Positions 44,537 through 53,886 are shown, numbered from the stretch's first letter. The stretch: 64,000 nt of DNA from Saprospiraceae bacterium (GCA_016787345.1 JAEUUU010000030.1:1-64000); one strand, 5' to 3'. Notes: generated from the letters alone by a model not told the origin. Program-made: numbers and translations.

Positions 44537-45973
44537 TCAAGATAGTTGCAAGGTAAAGGTCCAGGCGTAACGGCAGGGCGGATGGCTGGCAATACGCGCC
44601 GGCAACCAAACCACTACGCCATTGGGCATTTGTCGCCATTTAAGCGCTTCCGAAACCCCCAGTAGCCGTATTTCTGAACCGGAAACTGGTTTAACACCCG
44701 GAATGAAAACTTGTTCAGGTAACAATTCCTCTCCGACCTCGGCGAGGTAGATGGCGTTCAGTTGCCGGCCGTTTTGGGTGAAAGCAAACCTGCCGTTTCG
44801 AAACTGTCCGCTCGTCGGGCTATACGTATCGTATATGGCCGACTGATTGACGTCCATCCAGGCGCCGATTTCGGCCAGTCGCTCGTACGCTTCCGGGTGC
44901 CAGTCGCCTTCCGGTCCGGGAGCAATGTTGAGCAGGAGGTTGCCGCCCTTACTTACTACGTCGCAAAGGGTATGAATCAGTCGCCGGGGCGATTTGTAGT
45001 TTTCTCTGACGATATACGACCAGGAGTCGCCCATCGTCATGCAGGTTTCCCAGGGCACACCGAGCGGCGAAGAAGGGATACCTTGTTCGGGGGTGAGATA
45101 ATTTTCATAAGGGCCTGGAATCCAGCGGTCTACAATCAGGATACCTGGTTGGTTACGACGAGCCATGTCGGCGATGCGCGGCATATCGACATCCTGCCCG
45201 TCCGGGATGCCGCTTTGCCACGATTCTTTTCGGTCGATCGTAGCGGCCGGGCGCACCCAGGCGCCGTCGAGCCAGAGGAGGTCAAGTTTCCCGTAGCCGG
45301 TGCAAAGTTCTTCCAGTTGGCGATAGGTAAAGTCGCGAAACTGCTGATAACGTTCGGGATATTTCAGGAGGCTGTAATTGATGTTTCGATCTTTCGGCGG
45401 AAAATATGGCCACCAAAAATACTCGGAATGCCAGTCGGGTTTTGAAAAATAGGCGCCTACCTTGAAGCCATCGTTGCGAAAAGCCTGAAAAATTTCCCGG
45501 GTTACATCTGCCCGGGGGTTACTGGCGAATGGGCACTTGGGGTCGGTTATTTTGTAGTCGGTCTGCTTGCTGTCGAACATACAAAACCCATCGTGGTGCT
45601 TGGTCGTAAACACGACGTAGCGCATACCGGCGGCTCGGGCGGCATCCGACCAGCGTTCGGGGTTGAATTTGACGGGGTTGAAGGAGGTTTGCAGGTTTTC
45701 GTAAGCCTTTTTGTATTCAAACCAATTGCCCGATGCCGGGCCCCGGCGCTCGCACCAGCCTTCATCTTCGGGGCACAAACTCCAGGATTCCACAATGCCC
45801 CATTGGCTGTACGTCCCCCAGTGCATCAGGAGCCCGAATTTCAGCCCCTGCCATTCGTGCAGGTTTTTCAGCACAAGAGAGTCTGTTGGCGGTACGTAAA
45901 GGCGAGCATGATGTTGAGCGCCCGAGGTAGTCGCCAGCAGAAGAAAGGCGAACAAAAATGTATGTTTTTTCAT
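44537..45973 (-). CDS. GH29 alpha-L-fucosidase
   Basis: A 478-residue secreted glycoside hydrolase. The signal peptide (1-20, ending TTSGAQ) is followed by the GH29 TIM barrel. FGLLMHWGTYSQWG (about 47-60) and TTKHHDGFCMFDS (123-135) are the substrate-binding His-containing motifs, and the nucleophile is D236 in LLWLDGAW. The acid/base residue is not fixed by motif in this subfamily. A short beta-sandwich closes the protein. It would remove L-fucose from glycans in the periplasm or at the surface. ATG 45973 begins the signal peptide. Neighbours suggest a modest sugar-use block with the mutarotase and the isomerase-like protein. Confidence 0.92.
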   Translation of the reverse strand: MKKHTFLFAFLLLATTSGAQHHARLYVPPTDSLVLKNLHEWQGLKFGLLMHWGTYSQWGIVESWSLCPEDEGWCERRGPASGNWFEYKKAYENLQTSFNPVKFNPERWSDAARAAGMRYVVFTTKHHDGFCMFDSKQTDYKITDPKCPFASNPRADVTREIFQAFRNDGFKVGAYFSKPDWHSEYFWWPYFPPKDRNINYSLLKYPERYQQFRDFTYRQLEELCTGYGKLDLLWLDGAWVRPAATIDRKESWQSGIPDGQDVDMPRIADMARRNQPGILIVDRWIPGPYENYLTPEQGIPSSPLGVPWETCMTMGDSWSYIVRENYKSPRRLIHTLCDVVSKGGNLLLNIAPGPEGDWHPEAYERLAEIGAWMDVNQSAIYDTYSPTSGQFRNGRFAFTQNGRQLNAIYLAEVGEELLPEQVFIPGVKPVSGSEIRLLGVSEALKWRQMPNGVVVWLPARIASHPPCRYAWTFTLQLS

Positions 45974-46284
45974 GGCTGGAAGGCTGACTTTAGAGTCTGT
46001 CAATCGGGGTGTAAAGTTTGGCATTGTTCTTGGAGATCGGGCATGATTCACTACGGGTTATTTTTTGGGAAATGGCCCCCGCCGCAATTTTCGCTCTCTC
46101 ACCATCTTAATCGCGTTCCGAAAAAGCCGGCGACAAGCCGGCTTTTCGAAACGTTTTCCCAACACAAAGGTAATTTTCGCGGTTTTATGTGGCCGATTTT
46201 CCGGGTCGTTTACTTGCGACAGGCATACTACCTTTGCGCGACCCGGCGACTACGGCGCCACACTCATCGTACAATCTGCTTTTT
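45974..46284. other. 311-bp divergent intergenic region (fucosidase and TlpA-like gene)
   Basis: No gene is seen. The right half holds a TACCTTTG -7 element (46229-46236) for the TlpA-like gene inside an 8-bp inverted repeat (46201-46208 with 46239-46246). The left half should contain the fucosidase promoter, but no clear TAnnTTTG was found there. Confidence 0.55.
46201..46246 (+). promoter_or_regulatory. -7 element flanked by an inverted repeat (possible operator)
   Basis: TACCTTTG (46229-46236) is a full match to TAnnTTTG, 48 nt before the ATG. Around it, CCGGGTCG (46201-46208) is inverted at 46239-46246 (CGACCCGG). The symmetry spans the -33 to start region, as an operator might, but it could be chance. 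Confidence 0.45.
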
Positions 46285-47610
46285 ATGTTTTTCAAATCAT
46301 TGTCATACAGCCTTTTAGGGGCAATTTTTATATTTTGGTTCTCTGGCTGCATCGCGACCGACAACAGTTTTACAAAAGTCGCTCCCGGCCCCTGGAGAGG
46401 GGTTCTGGAATTAAAAAAATACCAGGTTCCGGTTGCCAGTAAAGACACCATTTACATTCTCTACGACCAATTCAAGGAAGGCGATCTGCCGTTCAACTTT
46501 GAAGTTGTCTATACCGATCCCGAGCATTTTTACCTTGAAATTATCAACGGTTCCGAACGGATTCGCTGCGACAGCCTGGGCTTTGGCCGCAATCGGCGCA
46601 CAGCGCGCGATACACTCACGGTCTGGTTCCCCGAGTACCAATCGTACCTGCATGCAGAAGTGCGCGGCGGCGCCATGCAAGGCGAATGGGTGGTGACCAC
46701 AAAAGAAAATTACCGCATCCCCTTCTATGCCAAAGCAGGTCAGGCCCATCGCTTCACGCCGCTGAAAGAGACCCCGATAGCCGACATCAGCGGCGAATGG
46801 GCCACCTTGTTCGGCATCGATACGGATGCGCCCGACAAGGCCATCGGCGAATTCAAACAAAACGGCAACCACCTTCAGGGCACTTTCCGCACGGAAACGG
46901 GCGACTACCGATTTCTGGAAGGTACCGTACAGGGCAGGAAGTTCTGGATGTCCTGTTTCGATGGCGCACACGCATTTCTATTCTCCGGGACGATCCATGG
47001 CGACAGCCTGCAAGGCGAGTTTTTATCCGGTGTACACCATAAATCCCTGTGGACAGCCTGGCGTGACCCCGGATTTTCACTGGGGCATGCCGATTCGCTC
47101 ACCAGCCTGAAATCCGGCGCCAGTCAAATTTCATTCAGCCTTCCTACCCCCGACGGACGGACGATAGCCTATCCCGGCGCCCCCGTGTTCGATGGAAAGA
47201 TAAAAATTTTCACCATCATGGGGACCTGGTGCCCCAACTGCCTGGACGAGGGTGAATTTTTGAAAAATTACCTCAAAACCAACCCCGATGCAGCCGGTGA
47301 ACTGGCAGTTGTCGGATTTGCTTTTGAAAGAGGGCGCGATACGGCACAAATCTTGTCACACTTATTGCAGTACAAAAAACAGCGAAACCTTCCTTACGAG
47401 CTGGTTTTTGCCGGAAAGGCAGGCGTAGCCGAGGCCGAGCGGGTTTTCCCTTCACTCAGCAAGGTTATGGCCTTCCCGACGATGATTATTATTGATAAAA
47501 ACAACCGGGTTCGGCGCATTCACACCGGCTTCGACGGTCCCGCTACATCCAAATACGCTGCATTTCAGCAAGAGTTTGATCAGCTGATTGAAACCCTTCG
47601 AAAAGAATAA
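46285..47610 (+). CDS. TlpA-like thioredoxin-fold lipoprotein
   Basis: A 441-residue predicted lipoprotein (lipobox FSGC, Cys22). Residues about 30-280 are beta-rich and contain two similar lipocalin-like segments (EGDLPFNFEVVYTDPEHFYL; GEFKQNGNHLQGTFRTETGD). Residues about 285-440 are a TlpA/ResA-type thioredoxin domain with redox pair C316-P-N-C319 (GTWCPNC) and the cis-Pro strand MAFPTMIIID. It should act in the periplasm as a thiol-disulfide oxidoreductase for cytochrome maturation or protein repair; the partner is unknown. ATG 46285 is chosen for the lipoprotein signal. Confidence 0.87.
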   Translation: MFFKSLSYSLLGAIFIFWFSGCIATDNSFTKVAPGPWRGVLELKKYQVPVASKDTIYILYDQFKEGDLPFNFEVVYTDPEHFYLEIINGSERIRCDSLGFGRNRRTARDTLTVWFPEYQSYLHAEVRGGAMQGEWVVTTKENYRIPFYAKAGQAHRFTPLKETPIADISGEWATLFGIDTDAPDKAIGEFKQNGNHLQGTFRTETGDYRFLEGTVQGRKFWMSCFDGAHAFLFSGTIHGDSLQGEFLSGVHHKSLWTAWRDPGFSLGHADSLTSLKSGASQISFSLPTPDGRTIAYPGAPVFDGKIKIFTIMGTWCPNCLDEGEFLKNYLKTNPDAAGELAVVGFAFERGRDTAQILSHLLQYKKQRNLPYELVFAGKAGVAEAERVFPSLSKVMAFPTMIIIDKNNRVRRIHTGFDGPATSKYAAFQQEFDQLIETLRKE

Positions 47611-47666
47611 GGATTCGGTTTGCTGTACATTACAACAAAACACCCGATTACAACGCCCGCCACAAT

Positions 47667-49931
47667 ATGACTAAGATCATCCTCGCCTACTGCCAGGAAA
47701 ATGCCGATTTGGCCGCCGCTTTTGACCAACCCTTGTCGCGGCTTGGTATTCCGTTTGAGCATGTCGTTTGCAGTGACCAAAATCCGGAATCCTTCTCCAC
47801 TACCTTGAGAAGCGCGCAGGAACCGGTCCTACTATTTGTCACTGATAATTTTTTGCGCTGTAAAGGCTGCATGAGTACGGCGCTCGACCTCGTGCAAACC
47901 CTCAACCGGCAACACCGGCTGGTGTGTGTGGTGGCCGATGGCAAAGGGCCCAACGGCGAGCGGGTGGAAACTCATATCGACCGAATGGTCAATGCCATTC
48001 AATATACCAACTACTGGCAAAGTATTTATCTGGATCTCAGCAGCCGTCAGTCGCATATACCACAAGAAGAACGTGGACAATTCGATGCCGATCTTGCCAT
48101 CATCAGAGACATATCAAACGAAGTGTTTGACATGATCTCCGCACTGAGAGAAAGCAATCGGTATACCTGGGACCAAATGACGGTCAACGACTTCCAGATC
48201 TTTTTCATCGAGTTTGGGCTGCGGGAATGGCACGAACAGTACCGATTGCTGAACAAGCCTATCGCCCCCCCGGCTGAAGAAAAGCCGGCCGCCGCTCCAC
48301 AGGTATCGGGCCCGCTGGCGCCTGCGCCAGCAATCGGAGAACCCCTGGTTTGGCCAGATGAACCACCGGCCGCCGCGCCGGAAAATGCCGGTTCTCCGGC
48401 ATTTGAACACATCGACGCCATGCTGCACGAACCGGAGCCCCCCGCCCTTTCCCATCTGCCGGAAGAAGAGCCTGCAGCCGTGCCCCCTTCGGCTCACGAC
48501 GACGATGATATCCGCCAGATGATTCGGGATGCGTGGTTTTGGCTGGAAAACGGCCATGTCGAACGTGGTCTCCAGGTTTTCCAACTGGCAATAGAGGAAC
48601 ACCCCAATAACACCGAGTTGCGCAAACATTACGAACAAGCGATGGGCCAGTTTGTACAAACGCCCGATCCCGAACAACAAGATACGCATAGCACGACACC
48701 CTCTCCCGACAGCCCAAACCTGCCCGATGTATCCGAAGCGCGGTCTTTTGAACAAATCGGCGACGAAGCCTTTGAAAAAGGGGATTTCCTGTTCGCCAAA
48801 TTTTGCTGGGACCGGGTAACTGAACTTTCCCCAAACTACCCGGGTATCTACCGCAAATTGGGCCTGATGACCAGCCAACACCTTCGGGACTACCGCGAAA
48901 CGTCAATGCACTATCTTGATAAGGCCCTGGAGCAAAATACGGAAGACATTGAGGTGCGGGAGCGGCTGGCGTCTTTGCTGAATAACGCCGTCGTTCAGGA
49001 GGTAACCGAACTGCCGGGCGTTGATAATTCTCCCGAAATTGAGCCGACGCTTACTGATTCGGCGCCGGTGGTAGAAGAAACGCCCCAAGCCGCGGCGCCG
49101 ACAGAAACAGAAGAAGACGTCGATATTCACCCCGAACCTTCGCCCGTTGCAATACAAGGCTCAAAGCCGCTGACCGTACTGATCACCGGTGCAACATCCG
49201 GCATCGGAAAAGCAACCGCGTTTTTGTTTGCCCAAAACGGGCACCGCTTGATTCTCACAGGCAGGCGACAGGACCAATTGCAAGAAGTCGTGGCCGGGCT
49301 ACAACAGAGCTTTCAGGCGGAGGTATTGCCGTTGTGCTTCGACGTTCGCGACCGGCAGGCTGTAAATCAGTACCTGGGCAACTTGCCCGGGGAATGGCGG
49401 GAAATTGACGTGCTGCTCAACAATGCCGGGCTCGCCAAGGGCCTTGCCCCTATTCAGGAAGGCGATATCGATCACTGGGAAACCATGATCGACACCAACG
49501 TAAAAGGTATGCTATACGTAACACGGTGCATTGCTCCGGGTATGGTTGAGCGGCGCAAGGGGCATATCATCAATATTTGCTCCAGTGCGGGCAAGGAGGT
49601 GTACCCCAAAGGCAACGTATACTGCGCAACTAAATTTGCCGTAGAGGCCCTGACCAAAGGCATGCGACTGGACTTGCATGCCTACAACATTCGGGTAAGC
49701 CAGGTCAGTCCGGGTCACGTGGAAGAGACGGAGTTTGCCCTGACACGATTTGACGGCGACCGGCAAAAAGCAAAAATTTACGAGGATTTTCAGCCTTTAA
49801 AGGCTTCCGATGTCGCAGAAGTAATCTACTTCATGGCGACCCGGCCGGCGCACGTCAATATCCAGGACGTGTTTATGTTCGGTACGCAACAAGCCAGTTC
49901 GACGGTGATTGACAGATCGGGGCGAGGGTAA
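47667..49931 (+). CDS. TIR-like / TPR / short-chain dehydrogenase fusion protein
   Basis: A 754-residue cytoplasmic protein joining three parts. Residues 1-170 look TIR-like: a first strand IILAYCQENADLAAAFDQPL, then VLLFVTDNFLRCKGC, then LVCVVADG. The Glu expected after the W/C position for NAD-cleaving TIR domains is not seen (CKGCMSTALDL), so NADase activity is doubtful. Residues about 200-265 are a Pro/Ala/Glu linker and about 270-440 contain TPR-type helices (AREA around FEKGDFLFAKFCWDRVTELS). Residues about 500-754 are a complete classical SDR: TGATSGIG (507-514), NNAG, Ser in ICSSAG, and Y652-x3-K656 (YCATK). The SDR part resembles YdfG-type 3-hydroxyacid or serine dehydrogenases. I know of no named family with this order. 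It follows the TlpA-like gene by 56 bp and is convergent with the ferredoxin. Confidence 0.8.
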   Translation: MTKIILAYCQENADLAAAFDQPLSRLGIPFEHVVCSDQNPESFSTTLRSAQEPVLLFVTDNFLRCKGCMSTALDLVQTLNRQHRLVCVVADGKGPNGERVETHIDRMVNAIQYTNYWQSIYLDLSSRQSHIPQEERGQFDADLAIIRDISNEVFDMISALRESNRYTWDQMTVNDFQIFFIEFGLREWHEQYRLLNKPIAPPAEEKPAAAPQVSGPLAPAPAIGEPLVWPDEPPAAAPENAGSPAFEHIDAMLHEPEPPALSHLPEEEPAAVPPSAHDDDDIRQMIRDAWFWLENGHVERGLQVFQLAIEEHPNNTELRKHYEQAMGQFVQTPDPEQQDTHSTTPSPDSPNLPDVSEARSFEQIGDEAFEKGDFLFAKFCWDRVTELSPNYPGIYRKLGLMTSQHLRDYRETSMHYLDKALEQNTEDIEVRERLASLLNNAVVQEVTELPGVDNSPEIEPTLTDSAPVVEETPQAAAPTETEEDVDIHPEPSPVAIQGSKPLTVLITGATSGIGKATAFLFAQNGHRLILTGRRQDQLQEVVAGLQQSFQAEVLPLCFDVRDRQAVNQYLGNLPGEWREIDVLLNNAGLAKGLAPIQEGDIDHWETMIDTNVKGMLYVTRCIAPGMVERRKGHIINICSSAGKEVYPKGNVYCATKFAVEALTKGMRLDLHAYNIRVSQVSPGHVEETEFALTRFDGDRQKAKIYEDFQPLKASDVAEVIYFMATRPAHVNIQDVFMFGTQQASSTVIDRSGRG

Positions 49932-49937
49932 ACCCGT

Positions 49938-50285
49938 TTACAGGTGAAGCCGCTCCTTTTTGGTCAATAATTCATCTTTGGATTCGACACGATCCGGATC
50001 CGGCACGCAACAGTCGACCGGGCACACTGCCGCGCATTGCGGTTCTTCGTGGAAGCCTACGCATTCGGTGCATTTATCGGGTACGATGTAGTAATATTCG
50101 TTGGAGACCGGCTGGTTTTTAACGGCGGCGTCTACTACTGAGCCATCTTCGAGCGTGTATGCTCCTTTTACCGTATTGCCATCGTTGATGGCCCACTCTA
50201 CCCCGCCTTCATAAATTGCGTTGTTAGGGCATTCCGGCTCGCATGCGCCACAATTAATACACTCGTCGGTTATGATAATAGCCAT
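49938..50285 (-). CDS. 2[4Fe-4S] ferredoxin (Alvin/YfhL type)
   Basis: A 115-residue small electron carrier. The first cluster motif is [12 protein letters not shown]; the second has the extended spacing [18 protein letters not shown] (C-x2-C-x8-C-x3-C) found in the Allochromatium-type ferredoxins, followed by VDCC. Such proteins donate electrons to low-potential oxidoreductases. It is the last gene of the minus-strand right-end block but is separated from OmpA by a terminator (50350-50390), so it probably has its own promoter in the 137-bp gap. Its stop is 6 bp from the convergent SDR fusion. Confidence 0.92.
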   Translation of the reverse strand: MAIIITDECINCGACEPECPNNAIYEGGVEWAINDGNTVKGAYTLEDGSVVDAAVKNQPVSNEYYYIVPDKCTECVGFHEEPQCAAVCPVDCCVPDPDRVESKDELLTKKERLHL

Positions 50286-50349
50286 TGGTACAGCAGATGT
50301 TTTTCCAGATTGGATAACAAATATTCAAACGCTTGGTTGCCGCAAAATT

Positions 50350-50390
50350 AAAAAGAGTCAGGCGAGCGCCACAACCGGACTCGCCTGACT
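50350..50390 (-). terminator. Intrinsic terminator after the OmpA-family gene
   Basis: A perfect 11-bp stem (50356-50366 with 50380-50390) with a 13-nt loop, 32 nt past the stop of the OmpA gene. On the minus strand it is followed by CTCTTTTTAATTTT. It separates the surface-protein locus from the ferredoxin gene. Confidence 0.88.
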
Positions 50391-50422
50391 TTTATCACTA
50401 TTCTTAAAAAGAATAATTCTGA

Positions 50423-52774
50423 TTAATTGTTCCCAGCCGGCACAGGGCGGATAAAGGAGTCGATTTTATCCTTGCTGTCCAGTTGTTTTTTCAAAGACAA
50501 GGCGTCTTTCTGGGTATCCAGCTTTTTTACGCTCACAGAATAATACGGGGAGCCGGGGAACTGAACAACCTGTGCTTCGGAATACCCCAACTGGAGCAAC
50601 TCGGCCTGGCGTTTCTGTGCATTCGCTTCGGAGGCGAACGATCCGGCAACAACATAATAGGCTGATTTCGCGCCATTTCGAATGGCTACGGCGCCATTGG
50701 GCGTTGCCGGAGCCGTGTTGACGTTAGGTTTTACCTCCGTTTTTCCGTTGTTGTCGTTGCTACCGGCAATCTCGCCATCTACGTACACCACCGATGCCCC
50801 TTGAACGCCGGTGAGGATTCGGAGCTCGGTGCGGCGGTTGCGGGCGTGCTCCTGATCGGTGCATGGCACGCCATCGGTGCAGCGGTTGCGGGGTTCGCTC
50901 TCGCCGTAACCGACAGGGCGCAGGCGGTCGCGCGGAATGCCCTGGCTAATCAGGTATTCCACAACTCCATTGGCGCGGCGCTGGCTGAGTTCCTGGTTGT
51001 ATCCGGAATTGCCCCGACAGTCGGTATGGCTGGCGATTTCTACGGTGATGGTCGGTTGTTGTTTCATCAGCGCAATGACCATTCCGAGGTCTTTACGGGC
51101 ATCCGGGCGCAAGGTGGCGTCGTTGAAGTTGTAATACACGCTGGGCAAATCGATCACCGTACCCGGCAGCAGCGGGGCCACGGAGAAGTTTTGCAGCATG
51201 ATCTGGTTGGGCAGGTTCCAGTCGTTGGTGTCCACGTCGGCCGAGCCGATCATACGTCCACCCTGGTAAAAATCGACCTTGTACTGGCTTTTTTCATTGA
51301 GGTAATAGTCTACCATACCGTTGGCGTCGGCCACGACCGTATCGCGGGCGCCGGTGCGTTTGTCGGTCAGCACCAGTGTGGCGCCGGCGAGGGGGGCATT
51401 GGTAACGTAGTTGAAAGCCGTGGCGTTCCAGTGGACTTTGCCCGACATGTTGACCTTTTCCAGGGCTGCCTGCAACTGGTTGCCCGGTTTGGAGATTGTC
51501 ATCCGGAACTGCTTCGGTTGAAAACCATCTTTTGACACCGTAACAGCGTAGTTTCCGGGCTTCAGTTCCGTAGTAAACTGGCCTTTGCTATCGGTCATTC
51601 CCGTCACCCCTTTGTCGGGCTGCGTCGCTTTCATCACATCTTGTCCGTTGACATTCTGGATGGTGATCAGGTTGCCGTTTTCGTCGCGACCAATGGCGTT
51701 GTTGGTTTCCAGATTGAGTATAGAAACGTTGGCGGCCACGATGGGCGTACCCGACAATTTTTCCGTAGCGGAAACGACCAGATCGAGGTTGCGGTCCGGA
51801 ACGCGTTGGTTTTGAAGCAAATAGTCGTCGAGATTGCCGTTTTCGGTATGAAAACTAAACAGGTCGTCGCCACCTTTTCCGCCATTGCCGTTGGAAGCGA
51901 AATAGCCGTTGATTTTGTTGAGATCAACGATCAGGCCCAGGTCGTCGCCTTTGGAATTGAAGGGCGCGCCGAGATTGACCGGCTTGGTCCAGGTATTGGC
52001 GCCTTCCGGAATGGAGTAGTACAAGTCGAAACCGCCCGCGCCGCCTTCGTGACCGGTGGAGGCGAAATACAAGGTATTATCGGCATGAACGAAGGGAAAC
52101 GCCTCGTTGCCGGCTGTGTTGATCGTAGAGCCCAGGTTGACGGGTTCGCTCCACAAATCGCCGACGCGGTACGACACGTACAGGTCCATGCCACCCGAGC
52201 CGCCGGGACGGTTGGAGGAAAAGAACAGTTTGTCGCCGTCGATGCTGATAGCAGGGTGGACGTCGTCCCATTGGTCGTTGCCAAAAGACAGCGGCTGGGG
52301 TTCGCTCCACACGCCATTTTCTTTTTTGGAATAATAGAGGCGCTGTTTTTGCGTCTTGTCTTTCGCGAGTTTGGGTTTTCCTTTCGAGACATTGTTGCGG
52401 GAAAAGAAAACCGTTTCGGCAGTCCGGTCGAAACAAACAGGGCCGTCGTTGTACAGGGTCGACAACTCTTTAGCGAAAGGTTCGGGCGGCAAAAGTGCGC
52501 CATCGGGGCTGCGCCGCGAGCGCAGGATGGACATGGCCGGCAGTTTGAGGCGCGGGTCTGTTTCCTTTTTCAAACCGGCCGTGTTTGTAGAAATTAAAAC
52601 GATGCCGTCTTCATAAAAAGTAGGGCTGAATTCCAGACCGGCGGTGTTGATCGCTTCTTCGTTTTTGACATCAACCGTAACCGGCTCGACAGCGAGAGGC
52701 TGTGTTTGTGCAATTAAAAATGAGGAAACGAAAAAAAGAGCGAACAGCGCAGAGATATGCTTGGAGGCGTTCAT
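50423..52774 (-). CDS. OmpA-family protein with PD40 and SPOR domains (PorE-like)
   Basis: A 783-residue exported protein (signal peptide 1-22). PD40-type beta-propeller repeats occupy about 40-320 (DGDKLFFSSNRPGGSGGMDL; NTLYFASTGHEGGAGGFDLY). A carboxypeptidase-like regulatory domain is about 335-440 (GQFTTELKPGNYAVTVSKDG). A second Ig-like fold follows (about 445-540). The OmpA peptidoglycan-binding domain is about 550-665 (YYNFNDATLRPDARKDL; SHTDCRGNSGYNQELSQRRA). The C terminus is a SPOR domain (about 705-780; YYVVAGSFASEANAQKRQAE). The combination is close to T9SS PorE, which ties the machinery to peptidoglycan. It is the last gene of the surface locus, downstream of PorP/SprF. Confidence 0.9.
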   Translation of the reverse strand: MNASKHISALFALFFVSSFLIAQTQPLAVEPVTVDVKNEEAINTAGLEFSPTFYEDGIVLISTNTAGLKKETDPRLKLPAMSILRSRRSPDGALLPPEPFAKELSTLYNDGPVCFDRTAETVFFSRNNVSKGKPKLAKDKTQKQRLYYSKKENGVWSEPQPLSFGNDQWDDVHPAISIDGDKLFFSSNRPGGSGGMDLYVSYRVGDLWSEPVNLGSTINTAGNEAFPFVHADNTLYFASTGHEGGAGGFDLYYSIPEGANTWTKPVNLGAPFNSKGDDLGLIVDLNKINGYFASNGNGGKGGDDLFSFHTENGNLDDYLLQNQRVPDRNLDLVVSATEKLSGTPIVAANVSILNLETNNAIGRDENGNLITIQNVNGQDVMKATQPDKGVTGMTDSKGQFTTELKPGNYAVTVSKDGFQPKQFRMTISKPGNQLQAALEKVNMSGKVHWNATAFNYVTNAPLAGATLVLTDKRTGARDTVVADANGMVDYYLNEKSQYKVDFYQGGRMIGSADVDTNDWNLPNQIMLQNFSVAPLLPGTVIDLPSVYYNFNDATLRPDARKDLGMVIALMKQQPTITVEIASHTDCRGNSGYNQELSQRRANGVVEYLISQGIPRDRLRPVGYGESEPRNRCTDGVPCTDQEHARNRRTELRILTGVQGASVVYVDGEIAGSNDNNGKTEVKPNVNTAPATPNGAVAIRNGAKSAYYVVAGSFASEANAQKRQAELLQLGYSEAQVVQFPGSPYYSVSVKKLDTQKDALSLKKQLDSKDKIDSFIRPVPAGNN

Positions 52775-52889
52775 GATTCCTGATTTGGGATAATGATTAA
52801 CAGATGCTCAGGACAGAATTGACATGTAATCGGGATGAATCAGATTTTATCTCCTGAAAATCATGCCAATCCTGCCAAATGCAATCGGT

Positions 52890-53858
52890 TCAGAGGAAAA
52901 AACGCGGGTTAGACATGTTGCGTTTTTTCTTTTTCAGGTCGATTTGAGCGAGTACTTCTACCGAACCGGAGTTGTAGTCGCGAATTTGCGAGAGCGTAAA
53001 ATCGTAGGCTGCGCCAATGCCCAGTTGGGGAGTGGCCTGCCAGTAAGCCAGCAGGTCCATCGATTCGCCGGGGCCGTCGCCACCGGCGCGATAGGACAAG
53101 CCGGCAGTGAACTTCTGGTTGATGTCCAGACTGAGGTTCAGATCGACGTCGAACGGCGCATTTTTCACGTATTTGGCCAACAATGCGGGCATCAGATTGA
53201 TGTTTTCACTGATGGGGATGATGGCGCCGGCCATACCGTACATGTGGGGCACTCCTTTGGCCGTTTGTGTGAAATTCGGCGAACTGAAAGGATTGGTATT
53301 GAATCCGATCGTGTTGGAATAGATATGCGGAACCGAAAAGCCTACGTAAAACTGCTCGTTGAAGGTGCCGTATAGCCCGGCGCCGACATTGGCATAAGTA
53401 ATGTTAACGTTGCCGTTGTCGAGCGAGGGGTCGTTGTTGGCTTGTGAAGGATCGGCCTGCGCATCGGCAAAATTCATCCCCCGGGAGCGCACGGAGCCCA
53501 TGATACCGGCCCGGATCGACATTTCATCGGTGGCAATCAGGTCGTAGGAATAGGCCAAAGCGCCGTAAAAGTCACTTTGCAGACCGATTTTCTGGTGAGA
53601 GATCGTCGCGCCGATGCCGACGCGCGGCGTCAGGAACGGGCCGTTGAAACTCAACAGGGCGGATTTGGGCGCTCCGTCGAAGCCGACCCACTGGTTGCGA
53701 TAAATCGCAGTCAGGAATGGAATGCCGCGGGCGCCGGCATAAGCCGGGTTGATAATCAGTTTATTGTACATAAACTGTGTGTAGTGGTGCTCCTGTTGAG
53801 CGTCGGCACGCCAGATGGCCAGTGCCACAAGAAGGAGCGGAAGTATCATTTTTTTCAT
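52890..53858 (-). CDS. PorP/SprF family T9SS outer-membrane protein
   Basis: A 322-residue outer-membrane protein with a signal peptide (1-20, ending ADAQ). The mature N terminus HHYTQFMYNKLIINPAYAGA is the hallmark of the PorP/SprF family, followed by FLTAIYRNQWVGFDGAP and a barrel. In Flavobacterium and others, SprF-type proteins are encoded next to a large type B T9SS cargo protein and are needed for its surface attachment. Here the preceding gene (53929-58647) is such a cargo protein, so this one is probably its dedicated partner. A hairpin lies in the 70-bp gap between them. Confidence 0.93.
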   Translation of the reverse strand: MKKMILPLLLVALAIWRADAQQEHHYTQFMYNKLIINPAYAGARGIPFLTAIYRNQWVGFDGAPKSALLSFNGPFLTPRVGIGATISHQKIGLQSDFYGALAYSYDLIATDEMSIRAGIMGSVRSRGMNFADAQADPSQANNDPSLDNGNVNITYANVGAGLYGTFNEQFYVGFSVPHIYSNTIGFNTNPFSSPNFTQTAKGVPHMYGMAGAIIPISENINLMPALLAKYVKNAPFDVDLNLSLDINQKFTAGLSYRAGGDGPGESMDLLAYWQATPQLGIGAAYDFTLSQIRDYNSGSVEVLAQIDLKKKKRNMSNPRFFL

Positions 53859-53886
53859 GATGTCCTATTTTTTAGCGGGCATTTAC

